A stretch of DNA of 64,000 nucleotides from Actinomycetota bacterium (GCA_005885555.1 VAWN01000036.1:21578-85577); one strand, 5' to 3'. Positions 35,805 through 45,759 are shown, counted from the first letter of the stretch. A program made the numbers and translations. The notes: generated by a model from the letters alone, not told the origin.

Positions 35805-37064
35805 ATGGAGTCCCACCGCAGTACCGTACGCGATCTACGGCGGCGTAACCGCTCGGCCCTGCTGTCCAAGCTGTTCTTCGACGGTCCGCTCAGCCGGCAG
35901 GAGCTCAGCCAGCTCAGCGGGCTGAGCGTGGCGACCGTGAGCAACGTGACCGGCGAGCTGATCGAGGACCGGCTCGTCGTGGAGGCCGGGCTCGTCGACT
36001 CCGACGGCGGCCGGCCGCGGGTACTGCTGCGGGTCGACCCGCGGTACGGCACGGTGGTGGGCATCGACGTCGGTGAGACCGGGGTGAAGGTCGAGCTGTT
36101 CGACCTGTCGATGACCCGTAAGGGTACCGTCGAGCATCCGCTGCACTCGCCGCGGCCGGAACCGGCCGAGGTGGTGGCCCAGGTCGCCGCGGCGCTGCGG
36201 GAGGTCGTCATCCAGGCCGGTGTCGACGAGTCCGGCGTCCTCGGCGTGGGCATCGGGCTGCCCGGTACCGTCGAGCAGGCGCCGCGGGTACTGGTCCATG
36301 CGCAGGCCCTCGGCTGGGACGCGGTGCCGTTCGAGGAGCAGCTGCGCGCGGCCGGGGTACGGCTGCCGCTGTACTTCGACAACGGTGCCAAGACGCAGGG
36401 CCAGGGCGAGCTGTGGTTCGGGGCGGGACGCGGTGCCCGGCACGCGGTCGTCGCGCTCGTCGGCTCCGGGGTCGGTGCGGCGGTCATCACGCACGGTGCC
36501 ACCTACCGCGGCGCGACCAGCAGCGCGGGGGAGTGGGGGCACACGACGATCGTGTACGGCGGGCGGCTGTGCCGGTGCGGTGCCCGCGGCTGCCTGGAGG
36601 CCTACGTCGGGGCCGAGGCGGTGCTCGACCGGTACCGGCAGGCACGCGGCGGCCGCCCGGTACCCGGTGACGACGAGCAGTCCAGCCTCGCCGCGCTCAT
36701 CGCGGCCGCACCCCGCTCGCGCACCGCGGCCCGGGTGCTGGACGAGACCGCCGGGTACCTCGGCGCCGGCATCGCCAATCTCATCAACCTGTTCAACCCG
36801 GAGCGGATCGTGCTCGGCGGCTGGGCCGGCATCGCGCTCGGCGGCGTGGCGCTGGAGCGGATCCGCGCGAGCGCGGCGGCGTACGCGCTGCGCCGGCCGT
36901 ACGAGCAGGCCACCATCGAGCTGTGCCGGCTCGGCCAGGACGCGGTCGCGTTCGGCGCGGCCACCCTGCCGATCGCCGCGCTGCTGGCGCTGGGCGCCGA
37001 CCCGCGGGAGAGCCAGCCGGCGCCGCGGCTGCGCGGCAGCACCGCCGGCATGGACGCCGCCTGA
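35805..37064 (+). CDS. ROK family transcriptional regulator
   Basis: 419 aa. N-terminal winged helix-turn-helix (LSRQELSQLSGLSVATVSNVTGELIEDRLV) at about residues 25-65, followed by the ROK sugar-kinase-like fold with VGIDVGETGVKVEL, VGIGLPGTVE and the zinc signature CRCGARGC. Such proteins repress sugar catabolic genes and release DNA on binding a sugar or amino sugar. A candidate controller of the glucosaminidase genes at 41-46 kb, but that link is inference. Confidence 0.88.
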   Translation: MESHRSTVRDLRRRNRSALLSKLFFDGPLSRQELSQLSGLSVATVSNVTGELIEDRLVVEAGLVDSDGGRPRVLLRVDPRYGTVVGIDVGETGVKVELFDLSMTRKGTVEHPLHSPRPEPAEVVAQVAAALREVVIQAGVDESGVLGVGIGLPGTVEQAPRVLVHAQALGWDAVPFEEQLRAAGVRLPLYFDNGAKTQGQGELWFGAGRGARHAVVALVGSGVGAAVITHGATYRGATSSAGEWGHTTIVYGGRLCRCGARGCLEAYVGAEAVLDRYRQARGGRPVPGDDEQSSLAALIAAAPRSRTAARVLDETAGYLGAGIANLINLFNPERIVLGGWAGIALGGVALERIRASAAAYALRRPYEQATIELCRLGQDAVAFGAATLPIAALLALGADPRESQPAPRLRGSTAGMDAA

Positions 37065-37132
37065 GCCACGGTCAGGGAAGATCTCCGGGTTTCCCTCGCG
37101 ACCGGCGCGCGCCGGGCCGCGATGCTCAACAC

Positions 37133-37417
37133 ATGTCACTGAACATCCAGACGGTACGGTGCGACGCACTGTTCGCCTCGACGGTACAGAGTTCCGACCG
37201 GCCGTCTGCCCGGCTGGTGCGCGATGCGATCAGCGCGACGGTGCGGCGGCTGGGCCGCCGTGGCTGCGCCGCCGCGGTGGCGCAGGAGTTCGGCGACCAC
37301 CCGGAGACCGCGGTGGCCCGGATGCGCTGGGTCCGCGACCAGGTGGCCCGGCTCGCGACCGCCGAACCTGTTGTGGCGCAACGGATCGAGCCCACCCGGC
37401 TGCGGCTCGCAGCCTAA
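37133..37417 (+). CDS. Small hypothetical protein
   Basis: 94 aa from ATG 37133. The middle (SARLVRDAISATVRRLGRRGCAAAVAQEFGDHPETAVARMRWVRDQV) is helical and basic and is widespread in style among small actinobacterial proteins of unknown function. It overlaps the convergent acyltransferase gene by 4 nt. Confidence 0.65.
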   Translation: MSLNIQTVRCDALFASTVQSSDRPSARLVRDAISATVRRLGRRGCAAAVAQEFGDHPETAVARMRWVRDQVARLATAEPVVAQRIEPTRLRLAA

Positions 37418-38844
37418 CCGCGCCGAGGCAGGACGGCGCCCGAAGCGCCTCGGCGCTGCGGCTGCGGAGCAGCCGCCGACATCTCTTTGCGCAGCGCGGC
37501 CAGCTCGTCGCGCAGGCCGGCCGCGAACACGTCCAGATCCGGGCAGGCGTCCCGGTCGGCGACCACCATGATGGCGAACCGGTCGGCGTAGGACAGCGCA
37601 CCGACGCCGAGGGACACGTTGCCGATGAGCGGCAGCACCGGGTACACGTCGAGCAGCGGCATGCCGGCGAGGTACATCGGGTGCGGCGGGCCGGGTACGT
37701 CAGCGGTGGTCACGCTCACCGGCTGGCGCCGCAGCAGCTTCAGCAGCGCCAGCCGGGCCAGGCGGGAATGGAACAGCCCGCCGAGTGACGGGTGGCTCTG
37801 CGCCTTGCACCGCAAGGTTTCCGTGGCGATGCGCCGGAGCCGGTCACCGGGGTCGGTCACGCCGAGCGGGAGCGGTACCACCATCTGCCCGACGAGGTTG
37901 CCCCGGGCCGCACCGCGCAGCCGCGCCGGGCGCAGCGTCACCGGTACGTAGACGCGGAACACGCCGTCGACGGGTTCGCCGCGGCTGCGCAGGAGGGCGC
38001 GCAGTCCACCGGCGGTCACCGCGAGCAGGACGTCGTTGACCGTCGCGCCGTGCGCATGCGCGATCGCCTTGACCGCAGCCAGTTCCGTGCGTACGAGGGC
38101 GAGCGTACGATCCGCGCCGACGATCCGGTCGAGGCTGGTACCCGGTGCCGAGCCCATCGTCAGCAGCCCGCGGACCGCCGGCCACGTGGCGCGCAGGTGT
38201 CGCGCCGCGGTCACCGGCCGCGCGAGCGCCGACAGCGCCCGGCCCAGCCCCGCGGCGTGTCGCCTGGCGTTGTCCCCCAACAGTTGCGGTACCGCCGGCA
38301 GCCGCCCCGGCGTCCACGGCCCCGGCGTCCACGGCCGCGCCGATCCGGCCGGGGCGTCGGGTACCGGATCGAGGAACGTGCCGACCGTCGCCACGCCCGC
38401 GATGCCGTCGGCGATCGCGTGGTGCATCCGGATGAACAGGCCGATCCGGTTGTCCGGCAGGCCGGTGAGCAACCACATCTCCCACAGCGGCCGGGACCGG
38501 GACAGCCGGCGGCGGCGCAGTCGCTCCACTGTGGACAGAAGCGCGGCCTCGTCACCGGGTGGTGGCACCGCCGCGACCCGGATGTGGTCGCGTAGCTCGA
38601 ACGCCGGGTCGTCGACCCACAGCGGCGCACCGAGACCGCGCCCCGGCACGTACAGGCGTTGCCGCAGCCGCGGTACCCGGTGCAGCCGCGCTTCGACGAC
38701 CCGCCGCACCGCGCCGGCCGGATCGGGCCGGCCGCCCGCGTCAAGGACTGCGCTCCCGTCAAGGATCGCAACGGCGCCGATCTCCTGCGGCCAGATCTCG
38801 TCCGGCCACAGCATGAGCTGGTCCTCCGCGGTCAGCCGTTCCAT
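37414..38844 (-). CDS. Wax ester synthase/diacylglycerol acyltransferase (WS/DGAT)
   Basis: 476 aa from ATG 38844 (MERLTAEDQ), preceded by GAGG. The catalytic HHxxxDG motif is present as MHHAIADG near residue 130, and the C-terminal PGPPHPMYLAGMPL and NVSLGVGALSYADRF regions fit the family. It makes triacylglycerols or wax esters from acyl-CoA at the membrane surface. WS/DGAT enzymes such as Tgs1 belong to the mycobacterial dormancy response, consistent with other genes in this window. Confidence 0.88.
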   Translation of the reverse strand: MERLTAEDQLMLWPDEIWPQEIGAVAILDGSAVLDAGGRPDPAGAVRRVVEARLHRVPRLRQRLYVPGRGLGAPLWVDDPAFELRDHIRVAAVPPPGDEAALLSTVERLRRRRLSRSRPLWEMWLLTGLPDNRIGLFIRMHHAIADGIAGVATVGTFLDPVPDAPAGSARPWTPGPWTPGRLPAVPQLLGDNARRHAAGLGRALSALARPVTAARHLRATWPAVRGLLTMGSAPGTSLDRIVGADRTLALVRTELAAVKAIAHAHGATVNDVLLAVTAGGLRALLRSRGEPVDGVFRVYVPVTLRPARLRGAARGNLVGQMVVPLPLGVTDPGDRLRRIATETLRCKAQSHPSLGGLFHSRLARLALLKLLRRQPVSVTTADVPGPPHPMYLAGMPLLDVYPVLPLIGNVSLGVGALSYADRFAIMVVADRDACPDLDVFAAGLRDELAALRKEMSAAAPQPQRRGASGAVLPRRG

Positions 38845-38965
38845 CCCGACCTCACCCCGGTTCCAGCCTCGGCGCGGCCCCGGGTACCGCACAGGGACGT
38901 CCGACCCGGCCGGGACGGGCCGGTCGCCTCCTTCCGCCTCGACCCGGCCGGCGCACCGTCGAGGT

Positions 38966-40450
38966 ATGAGCGCGGTCGATCAGCTTCTCAACCGCCGGCC
39001 CGCCGTCGGCTTCGCGGTCGGCGTGGTACGCGACGGATCGTTGGACCTCTTCCGCGGGCACGGTTTCGCCGATCTCGCGTCCGGTACGCCGGTCACCGAG
39101 GAAACCGTGTTCCGGATCGGCTCGATCAGCAAGACGTTCACCGCGGTCGCCGTGATGCAGCTGTGGGAGCAGGGACTCGTCGACCTCGACGCCCCCGCGA
39201 ACCGGTACCTGCGCGCGTACCGGCTGATCCCGGCCCGGCCCGGCGACCGGCCGGCGACGCTGCGGCACCTGCTGACCCACACCGCCGGGCTGCCCGAGGT
39301 GGTACGGACGAGCGACGTGTTCCGACCGCTGTTCGGCGAGACCGTCCGGGTCGGGCAGCCGGTACCCACGCTCGCGCGGTACTACGGCGGCGCGCTGCGG
39401 CTGGCGGCCGAACCGGGTACCCGGTTCATCTACACCGACCACGACTTCACCACGCTCGGCCAGCTCGTCGAGGACGTGAGCGGTACGCCGCTGCACCGGT
39501 ACCTGCGCGGGCACGTCTTCGAACCGCTCGGCATGGCGGACACCGACCTCGTCCGGTCGGCGCGGATCCGGGAGCGGCTCGCGACCGGGTACACGCTGGG
39601 TTCCCGGGGACCGCGGCCGGTGCGCGACTACGAGCTGGTGACCGCGGCCGGCGGCGGGGCCTACTCGACCATGGCGGACCTGGGCCGCTACGTGGCCGCG
39701 CTGCTCGGCGGCGGCGCCAACCGGCACGGCACGGTGCTCAAGCCCGCCACGGTCGCCATGATGTTCGAGCCGCAGTACCGGCCGGATCCGCGGGTACCGG
39801 GAATCGGCCTGGCGTTCTGGCGCGGCAGCATCGGCGGGCACCGCATCGTCGAGCACGGCGGGATCCTGCCCGGGTTCACCGCGGAGCTGTTCCTCGCACC
39901 CGACGACGGGCTCGGGATCGTGACCTACACCAACGGGGCCCGCAACCCGATGCTGTGGCTGCCGGGCGAGACCGCGGCGTTGCTCGCCGGTCTGCTGGGG
40001 GTACCGGACTGGACGGTCCGCACCGACGTGCCGCAGCACCCTGAGGTGTGGAGCGACATCTGCGGCTGGTACCGGACGCCCGGCCGGCTCACCGACCTGC
40101 GCGCGCGGGAGATGACCGGGCTCGGCGTCGAGGTGTTCGTGCGCGGCGGCCAGCTGATGCTGCGCTGCCTGAGTCCGGTACCCGTTGCATACCAAGGCTT
40201 CCCGCTGTACCCGGACGATCCGGCCGACCCGTACGTGTTCCGCATCGACCTGTCCCGCTTCGGCATCGGTACCGGCCGGGTGGTGTTCAGCGGCGCGGCC
40301 GGCACCGGTACCACGGCGGTGCATTTCGACCTGCTGCCGTTGTCGGCGCGCAAGCAGACCGCGGCGACCAATCCGCGGCGCTGGCTCACCGGCGCGCTGG
40401 CGGCGACCGGCGCGGCGCTCGCCGTGCGCCGGTGGCGCGCGCGAAGATGA
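38966..40450 (+). CDS. Serine hydrolase, beta-lactamase/penicillin-binding class C family
   Basis: 494 aa from ATG 38966. The catalytic SxxK is in IGSISKTFTAVAVM, the YxN-like tyrosine is probably in FIYTDHDFTTLGQLVE, and the third motif HxG appears as RIVEHGGILPG. A C-terminal beta domain (about 340-460) and a final hydrophobic segment (WLTGALAATGAALAV) with a basic tail suggest membrane anchoring at the C-terminus. No N-terminal signal peptide is obvious. Substrate unknown. Confidence 0.82.
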   Translation: MSAVDQLLNRRPAVGFAVGVVRDGSLDLFRGHGFADLASGTPVTEETVFRIGSISKTFTAVAVMQLWEQGLVDLDAPANRYLRAYRLIPARPGDRPATLRHLLTHTAGLPEVVRTSDVFRPLFGETVRVGQPVPTLARYYGGALRLAAEPGTRFIYTDHDFTTLGQLVEDVSGTPLHRYLRGHVFEPLGMADTDLVRSARIRERLATGYTLGSRGPRPVRDYELVTAAGGGAYSTMADLGRYVAALLGGGANRHGTVLKPATVAMMFEPQYRPDPRVPGIGLAFWRGSIGGHRIVEHGGILPGFTAELFLAPDDGLGIVTYTNGARNPMLWLPGETAALLAGLLGVPDWTVRTDVPQHPEVWSDICGWYRTPGRLTDLRAREMTGLGVEVFVRGGQLMLRCLSPVPVAYQGFPLYPDDPADPYVFRIDLSRFGIGTGRVVFSGAAGTGTTAVHFDLLPLSARKQTAATNPRRWLTGALAATGAALAVRRWRARR

Positions 40451-40454
40451 ACCG

Positions 40455-41216
40455 GTGACCGCGCTTGGTGTCGTGTTCCTGCCCCAGTTTCCGCCCGAAC
40501 GGCTGCGCGGCATCGCGCGCACCGCCGACGAGGCGGGGCTCGACGAGCTGTGGCTGTGGGAGGACTGCTTCTGGGAGAGCGGCGTCGCGACCGCCGCGGC
40601 GGCGCTCGCGTGGACCGCGCGGTTGCGGGTGGGCATCGGGCTGCTGCCGGTACCGCTGCGCAACGTCGCGCTGACCGCCATGGAGGTGGCGACGCTCGGC
40701 CGGCTGTTTCCCGGCCGGGTGCAGGTCGGCGTCGGGCACGGTGTGCAGGAGTGGATGGGTCAGGTCGGCGCGCGGGCCGGGTCGCCGCTGACCCTGCTGC
40801 GCGAGCACCTGACGGCGTTGCGCGCGCTGCTGCGCGGCGAACGGGTCAGCACCGGCGGCCGGTACGTCACGCTGGCCGACGTCGAGCTGGTGTGGCCGCC
40901 GCACGAGGCGGTACCGGTACTGGCCGGCGCCGTCGGCCAGCGCACGGTCCGGCTCGCCGGCGAGCATGCCGACGGTGTGATCCTCACCGGCGGTACCCCA
41001 CCGGAACGGGTACGGGAGGTGCGCGGGATCGTCGGCGCCGGCCGGATCGTGGTCTACGTGGACGGGTTGTCCGGCGACGCGGCCACGGTGGCCGACGGCA
41101 TCGGGCGCTGGGTAGAGGCGGGCGCGGACACCGTGGTACTGCAGCCGGCTGCGGACGAGCCCGACCCGGAGGCGTTCGTGCGCTTCGTCGCCACCGAGGT
41201 GCGGCCCCGCCTATGA
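40455..41216 (+). CDS. LLM class flavin-dependent oxidoreductase
   Basis: 253 aa from GTG 40455, 4 nt after the hydrolase stop. A TIM-barrel start (GVVFLPQFPPERLRGIARTADEAGLDELWLWED) is followed by ALAWTARLRVGIGLLPVPLRNVALTAMEVATLGRL, GRVQVGVGHGVQEWMGQVG and a late AGEHADGVIL. This is the bacterial luciferase-like fold using FMN or F420. The substrate is unknown; many actinobacterial members use F420. Confidence 0.85.
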   Translation: MTALGVVFLPQFPPERLRGIARTADEAGLDELWLWEDCFWESGVATAAAALAWTARLRVGIGLLPVPLRNVALTAMEVATLGRLFPGRVQVGVGHGVQEWMGQVGARAGSPLTLLREHLTALRALLRGERVSTGGRYVTLADVELVWPPHEAVPVLAGAVGQRTVRLAGEHADGVILTGGTPPERVREVRGIVGAGRIVVYVDGLSGDAATVADGIGRWVEAGADTVVLQPAADEPDPEAFVRFVATEVRPRL

Positions 41217-41311
41217 ACCGGCCGGGGCTGGCCCGGGGGGAGCTGCCGAACACCATCACCTGCGACGACCGCCCGCCGGTGGTGCCGCCACCGCCGCCGT
41301 CCCCCTGGTAG

Positions 41312-42862
41312 TCAGGAACCAGCGGGCCACGCGATCTGCGTGGAGTGGTAGTAGTTGACGCCCATGACCTTCCAGCGGGGGCCCTGCGCGCCGAGCCGGC
41401 TGTCGAACGCCGTGACGTCGTGGGTGCTCCACGGCGACCAGCCGAGCTCGGCGATCGCGGGCAACCGGGGGAAGGCCATGTAGTCGATGTCGGCCGACGT
41501 GACGATCGTCTCCGTCCACAGTGGAGCTTCGACGCCGAGTACCGACGACTCGCCGACACCGGACAGGTACGCGCCGGGGTTCCAGCCGTAGGCGGTGTTC
41601 ACGTCGACCAGGCCGGCCCAGGTCTGGCCGAGCTTGGTCTGCCGGTTGTACTTCATGTCGAGGTACGCGTGGTTGGCCGGTGACATGACCACCTTGGTAC
41701 CGTTCGCCACCGCCGACGCCAGCGGCGCGTTGCTCGTGGTGGTGTCCCAGAACTGCGCCACCGTGGACGCCAGCAGCGGGGCGTTGGCGATGTCGTGCCA
41801 GCCGATGACCGTCTTGCCGTGCGCCGCGACGATCTGCTGCGCACGGTTGATGAAGTACGAGTAGTCCGACGCGGTCGTCGAACTGGCCTCGTCGCCGCCG
41901 ATGTGGATGTACGGACCCGGGGTCAGCGCGGCCAGCTCGCCGACCACCTGGTCGATGAAGGTGTACGTCAGGTCCAGCGGCACGCACAGCGAACTGAAAC
42001 CGACCTTGGTGCCGGTGTACAGCCGCGGCGCCTTGCCGCTGCAGTTGAGCTGCGCGTAGGACGCCAGCGCGGCGTTGGTGTGGCCGGGCATGTCGATCTC
42101 CGGGATCACCGTGATGTACCGCGCCTGCGCGTACGCCACGATCGCCGAGTAGTCGGCCTGCGTGTAGTACCCGCCCGGCCCGCCGCCGACCTCGGTGCTG
42201 CCGCCGTACGTGGCCAGGTTCGGCCAGCTGTTGATGACGATCCGCCACCCCTGGTCGTCGGACAGGTGCAGGTGGAAGTAGTTCACCTTGTAGTGCGCGA
42301 TCTCGTCGATGTAGCGCTCCACCTGCGACACGGTGAAGAAGTGCCGGGCCACGTCGAGCATCGCGCCGCGGTGACCGAAGCGCGGGTAGTCGACGACGGT
42401 ACCGCCGGGTGCCGTCCACGGTCCCGACGCGACCGTCGGGCTCTGGATGGCCGGCGGCAGCAGTTGCAGCAACGTCTGCACCCCGGCGAACAGCCCGGCG
42501 GCCGCGTTCGCCTGCACGGTCACGTTGGTACCGGTGACGGTCAGCTGGTACCCCTGGGTGCCCACGCTCGACGGCGCACCGGACAGCGAGAGCGCGATGG
42601 TGCCGGATCCGCCGGCGGAGACCGGGATCGGGTACCCGGTCGACGCCCGCAGGATCGCCGCGAGGTAGTTGCCGACGTCGGCGGCATCGGTGCCGATGGT
42701 CGCCGACGAGGTGAGCGTGAACGTGGCGCCGTTGGCGGTCTCGCTGACCGGTGCGGGTACCACGACGTTGGGCAGCGCCGGGGTCGCCGCGCGTGCCGCG
42801 GCGGCCGGGGCGGTCCCGACGGTGACGATGAGGACGGCCGCGCCGATCAGCGAGCGTCGCAT
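41312..42862 (-). CDS. Secreted GH20 beta-N-acetylhexosaminidase
   Basis: 516 aa with GGGAGG before ATG 42862. An N-terminal signal peptide (MRRSLIGAAVLIVTVGTAPAAAARA) is followed by a GH20b-type alpha/beta domain to about residue 135. The catalytic barrel then carries HRGAMLDVARHFF, HLHLSDDQGWR and the catalytic pair in HIGGDEAS. It removes terminal GlcNAc or GalNAc from chito-oligosaccharides outside the cell. It starts 13 nt after the glucosaminidase stop, so the two are an operon. Confidence 0.92.
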   Translation of the reverse strand: MRRSLIGAAVLIVTVGTAPAAAARAATPALPNVVVPAPVSETANGATFTLTSSATIGTDAADVGNYLAAILRASTGYPIPVSAGGSGTIALSLSGAPSSVGTQGYQLTVTGTNVTVQANAAAGLFAGVQTLLQLLPPAIQSPTVASGPWTAPGGTVVDYPRFGHRGAMLDVARHFFTVSQVERYIDEIAHYKVNYFHLHLSDDQGWRIVINSWPNLATYGGSTEVGGGPGGYYTQADYSAIVAYAQARYITVIPEIDMPGHTNAALASYAQLNCSGKAPRLYTGTKVGFSSLCVPLDLTYTFIDQVVGELAALTPGPYIHIGGDEASSTTASDYSYFINRAQQIVAAHGKTVIGWHDIANAPLLASTVAQFWDTTTSNAPLASAVANGTKVVMSPANHAYLDMKYNRQTKLGQTWAGLVDVNTAYGWNPGAYLSGVGESSVLGVEAPLWTETIVTSADIDYMAFPRLPAIAELGWSPWSTHDVTAFDSRLGAQGPRWKVMGVNYYHSTQIAWPAGS

Positions 42863-42875
42863 GGTGTCCGCCTCC

Positions 42876-45668
42876 CTACGCCAGAATGTCGAACTTGGGC
42901 ACGTTCCAGCCGGACAGGCTCACCACCGGCGTGGCGCCCTGCAGGTCGGCGGACTGCCAGCTGACCGTGATGCTCTGCGACTCACCGGGCCAGAGCGTGA
43001 TGTCGTTGCCGTTCCAGATGCCGGTCTGCAACTGGTTGTCCCCGGCCAGTTCCGTGCCGCCGGCGGTACCCCGGCGGATGTCGGCGCGCAGGAAGAACCC
43101 GACGGCCGGCGTGGTCGACGTGTTGGTGACCGTCACCGTGGTGAGCCGGTCGGCACCATTGGGCCCGGCCTGGGTCACCGTCGTCGCGCTCGCCCCGACC
43201 GTCGCCTGCGGCAGGCCCTGCAGCGCGGTCAGGTCGGCGTACGACGACAGCGACGCCTGCGGGCTGCCCAGCGTCTTGTTCCAGCTGATGACGTCCGGCG
43301 TGGTCGGCAGCCAGTACACGTTGCGGTCGACCACGCTGCCGCCCTGCCGCAGCAGCAGTTCCACGAAGTACACCGTGTTGGCCGCCGTGGGTACCACCGG
43401 GGTCAGCACGTTGGTGGCCACCTGCTGCGAGGCGAGGGTGAGGCTGCCGGAGGTGCGGTCGTCGAGCAGCGCACCGGCGGTGCTGTACACCTTGGCCTCG
43501 ACGGTGAGGCCGGAAGCGCTCGCGGCGCCGAGGTTGTCCACCACGACGGTACCGGTGTCCAGCGCGTAGATGGCGTGCAGCGCCCGGTTCGCCGCCTGCG
43601 CGCCGAAGTACGCGCCGGCCTGGTCGCCGTCGTTGTTGTACAGCGCCCACAGCAGCGTCGGCCAGCCCTTGTTCAGCTGCCAGTAGATGGTGCCGGTGGA
43701 CGGTGCCGCCGCGTTGGTCGAGTGCGCGAGGAACGCCTCGAACTGCGCCCGCACGTTCTCGTAGTTGGCGACCTGCGCCTCCTGCACGTACTGCGGCAGG
43801 CTCGACCAGGCGCCGTACCGCTTGGTGATGGACGTGTCGAGGTTGAACAGCGTGCCGAAGTTGTACCCGGTGTGCTGCGTGCCTTCGTAGTTGTTGTGGT
43901 ACTGGTTGGCCCGCGGGCTCTGCCACAGCGCCGCCTGGTCGGCCGGCGACAGGAAGCGGTTGATGGAGTCCAGCGTCGGCACCGTGTTCCCGGCGCTCTG
44001 CTCGCTGTCGTACCCCCACGAGCCGCCCGAGTTGGTCAGGTCACCGCCGGTCGAGTGCGTGGTGTCGTACCAGTAGATCGGCGGTACCCAGTCGTACGGC
44101 CCCTCCTTCTGCCCGGCGGCGCCCAGTTGCGGGCTGCTCTTGTACTCCGCCGACGAGATGAACGGTCCGGCGTAGTCCGCAGCCGCGAACCCGTTCAGCG
44201 CAAGGGTTTCCTGGGTGGCGGTCGGCGCGTTGTCGCTCCACTGGAAGCTGAACACCGACGGGTGGTTGCGCAGCGTCTGCCCGACGCTCTGCGCGGAGAG
44301 CTGGTACGTGGCCTGGTCGGCAGTCGAATAGCTGGTCGACTCCCAGAAGTCGCAGCACTGGTACCCGGCGTTGACCAGCATGCCGGCCGCGTCCATCTGC
44401 TGGTAGAAGTCGTCCGGCATGAGGTGCCCTTCGAGCCGGATGGTGTTGACGCCCATGGCTTTCATCAGCGCGATCTGCTTGGCCGTGTCCGCCGGGTTGT
44501 ACCGCAGGAACAGGTCCGGGTCGAAGCCGCCGCCCCGGATGACGATCGGCACGTTGTTCACCTTGAAGGCGCGCACCCCGTTGGGCGCGATCGGCGACGC
44601 GCCGGTCAGGTACGAGGTGACGGTGCGGATGCCGAACGTCTCGCTGGTGGAGTTGAGCACGGTGCTGTTCTGCGCCACCGAGGTCGCCAGCGTGTACAGC
44701 GGCTGCGCGCCGAGCCGGTACGGCCACCAGAGCTGCGGGCCGGTGATGGTGATCGGCGCGAACGACACCGTCTGCGTCGAGTTCGCCGGCACGGTCACCG
44801 TCTGGCTGACCGTGGTCGCGGTACCCGACGGCGGCGTGATGGTGGCCGACACCGTACCGGTCTGCGCGGTGGCCGACGTGTTGGTGATGTCGGTCTTCAC
44901 GGTCAGCGCCGAGCTGCTCAGGTTGGCCGCGGTGTTCTGGATGACGTGCGCGTTGCCGTCGACCAGCGGGCCGCCGGTCTGCAACTGCACCGGGAACTGG
45001 ATGCCGGTGTTGTTGTCCGGCGGGATCTGCGTCCAGTCCACGTTGTCGAGGGTGAGCATCGCGTTGGGGTTGTTCGGGTACACCTCGATGGCCAGCGAGT
45101 TGGTACCCGCGACCAGGCGGCTGGTGATGTCGAAGACGCGCCGCGCGTAGGCTCCGGCGACGGTGTCGGACGTGGCGATCTGCGCACCGTTGACCCACAC
45201 GTCGGCCTTGCCCACCACGCCGTTGACGATCAGCTTCGCGTTCTGCCCGGCCGGTGGCGCGGCGAAGTCGGTGCGGTACCACCACGGCACGGAGAACTGC
45301 GCGATCGTGTCGGCGCCGACCTTCGTCATCTGGCCGAAGCAGTTCTTCATGTTGGTGGAGAAGAACACGTTGGGGCAGGAACCGTTCTGCAGCAACGCAT
45401 TGATCTCGGTACCCGGAGCGCCGGCACCGTCGTTGGTGACGCTCAGCCAGCCGCTGGTGGAGAAGCCGGGCGTGGAGATCTGCGCGCCGGTCTGCGTGGC
45501 GGTCGCGCTGGTGAGCACCTTCCAGCCGCCGGTACCGAGGTCGACGACAGCGCTCGACCCGGTCGGCGGCGACGCGGCAGCGGCAGGAACCGGTACGGAT
45601 GCGGCAGTCAGGGCAAGTAACGCAATTGCGCTGAGCGCTCCCGCGGCCAGCAGTTTGGATCTTCTCAT
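42876..45668 (-). CDS. csxA: Secreted GH2 exo-beta-D-glucosaminidase
   Basis: 930 aa. Signal peptide (MRRSKLLAAGALSAIALLALTAA) and an N-terminal jelly-roll are followed by Ig-like domains and the GH2 barrel. SVFSFQWSDNAPT holds the expected acid/base Asp and SWGYDSEQSAGNTVPTL the nucleophile Glu, as in Amycolatopsis CsxA. A C-terminal beta domain follows. It releases GlcN from the non-reducing end of chitosan oligomers. With the GH20 enzyme it forms an extracellular chitin/chitosan-trimming pair. Confidence 0.9.
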   Translation of the reverse strand: MRRSKLLAAGALSAIALLALTAASVPVPAAAASPPTGSSAVVDLGTGGWKVLTSATATQTGAQISTPGFSTSGWLSVTNDGAGAPGTEINALLQNGSCPNVFFSTNMKNCFGQMTKVGADTIAQFSVPWWYRTDFAAPPAGQNAKLIVNGVVGKADVWVNGAQIATSDTVAGAYARRVFDITSRLVAGTNSLAIEVYPNNPNAMLTLDNVDWTQIPPDNNTGIQFPVQLQTGGPLVDGNAHVIQNTAANLSSSALTVKTDITNTSATAQTGTVSATITPPSGTATTVSQTVTVPANSTQTVSFAPITITGPQLWWPYRLGAQPLYTLATSVAQNSTVLNSTSETFGIRTVTSYLTGASPIAPNGVRAFKVNNVPIVIRGGGFDPDLFLRYNPADTAKQIALMKAMGVNTIRLEGHLMPDDFYQQMDAAGMLVNAGYQCCDFWESTSYSTADQATYQLSAQSVGQTLRNHPSVFSFQWSDNAPTATQETLALNGFAAADYAGPFISSAEYKSSPQLGAAGQKEGPYDWVPPIYWYDTTHSTGGDLTNSGGSWGYDSEQSAGNTVPTLDSINRFLSPADQAALWQSPRANQYHNNYEGTQHTGYNFGTLFNLDTSITKRYGAWSSLPQYVQEAQVANYENVRAQFEAFLAHSTNAAAPSTGTIYWQLNKGWPTLLWALYNNDGDQAGAYFGAQAANRALHAIYALDTGTVVVDNLGAASASGLTVEAKVYSTAGALLDDRTSGSLTLASQQVATNVLTPVVPTAANTVYFVELLLRQGGSVVDRNVYWLPTTPDVISWNKTLGSPQASLSSYADLTALQGLPQATVGASATTVTQAGPNGADRLTTVTVTNTSTTPAVGFFLRADIRRGTAGGTELAGDNQLQTGIWNGNDITLWPGESQSITVSWQSADLQGATPVVSLSGWNVPKFDILA

Positions 45669-45692
45669 CGACCCCAGCGCTCCTCGGACGGT

Positions 45693-45720
45693 TTAGTTAG
45701 GAAGTTAAATTGACAGCTAA
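45693..45720. promoter_or_regulatory. AT-rich TTAG...CTAA operator candidate before csxA
   Basis: A 28-nt AT-rich island in otherwise GC-rich DNA, bounded by TTAG and CTAA, with GTTAGGAAGTT inside, 25 nt before the csxA start. It resembles the TTAGGAAA-type palindromes bound by ROK repressors such as CsnR at Streptomyces chitosanase genes. Symmetry is imperfect. Confidence 0.45.
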
Positions 45721-45724
45721 AGGT

Positions 45725-45759
45725 GCGCAAGTGGGGGCGCCGCGCAACCGCACTTGCGC
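45725..45759. terminator. 9-bp hairpin upstream of csxA
   Basis: Arms 45725-45733 and 45751-45759 pair perfectly with a 17-nt loop, 64 nt after the stop of the leftward NB-ARC/TPR gene. Probably its terminator; it could also be part of csxA control. Confidence 0.45.
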
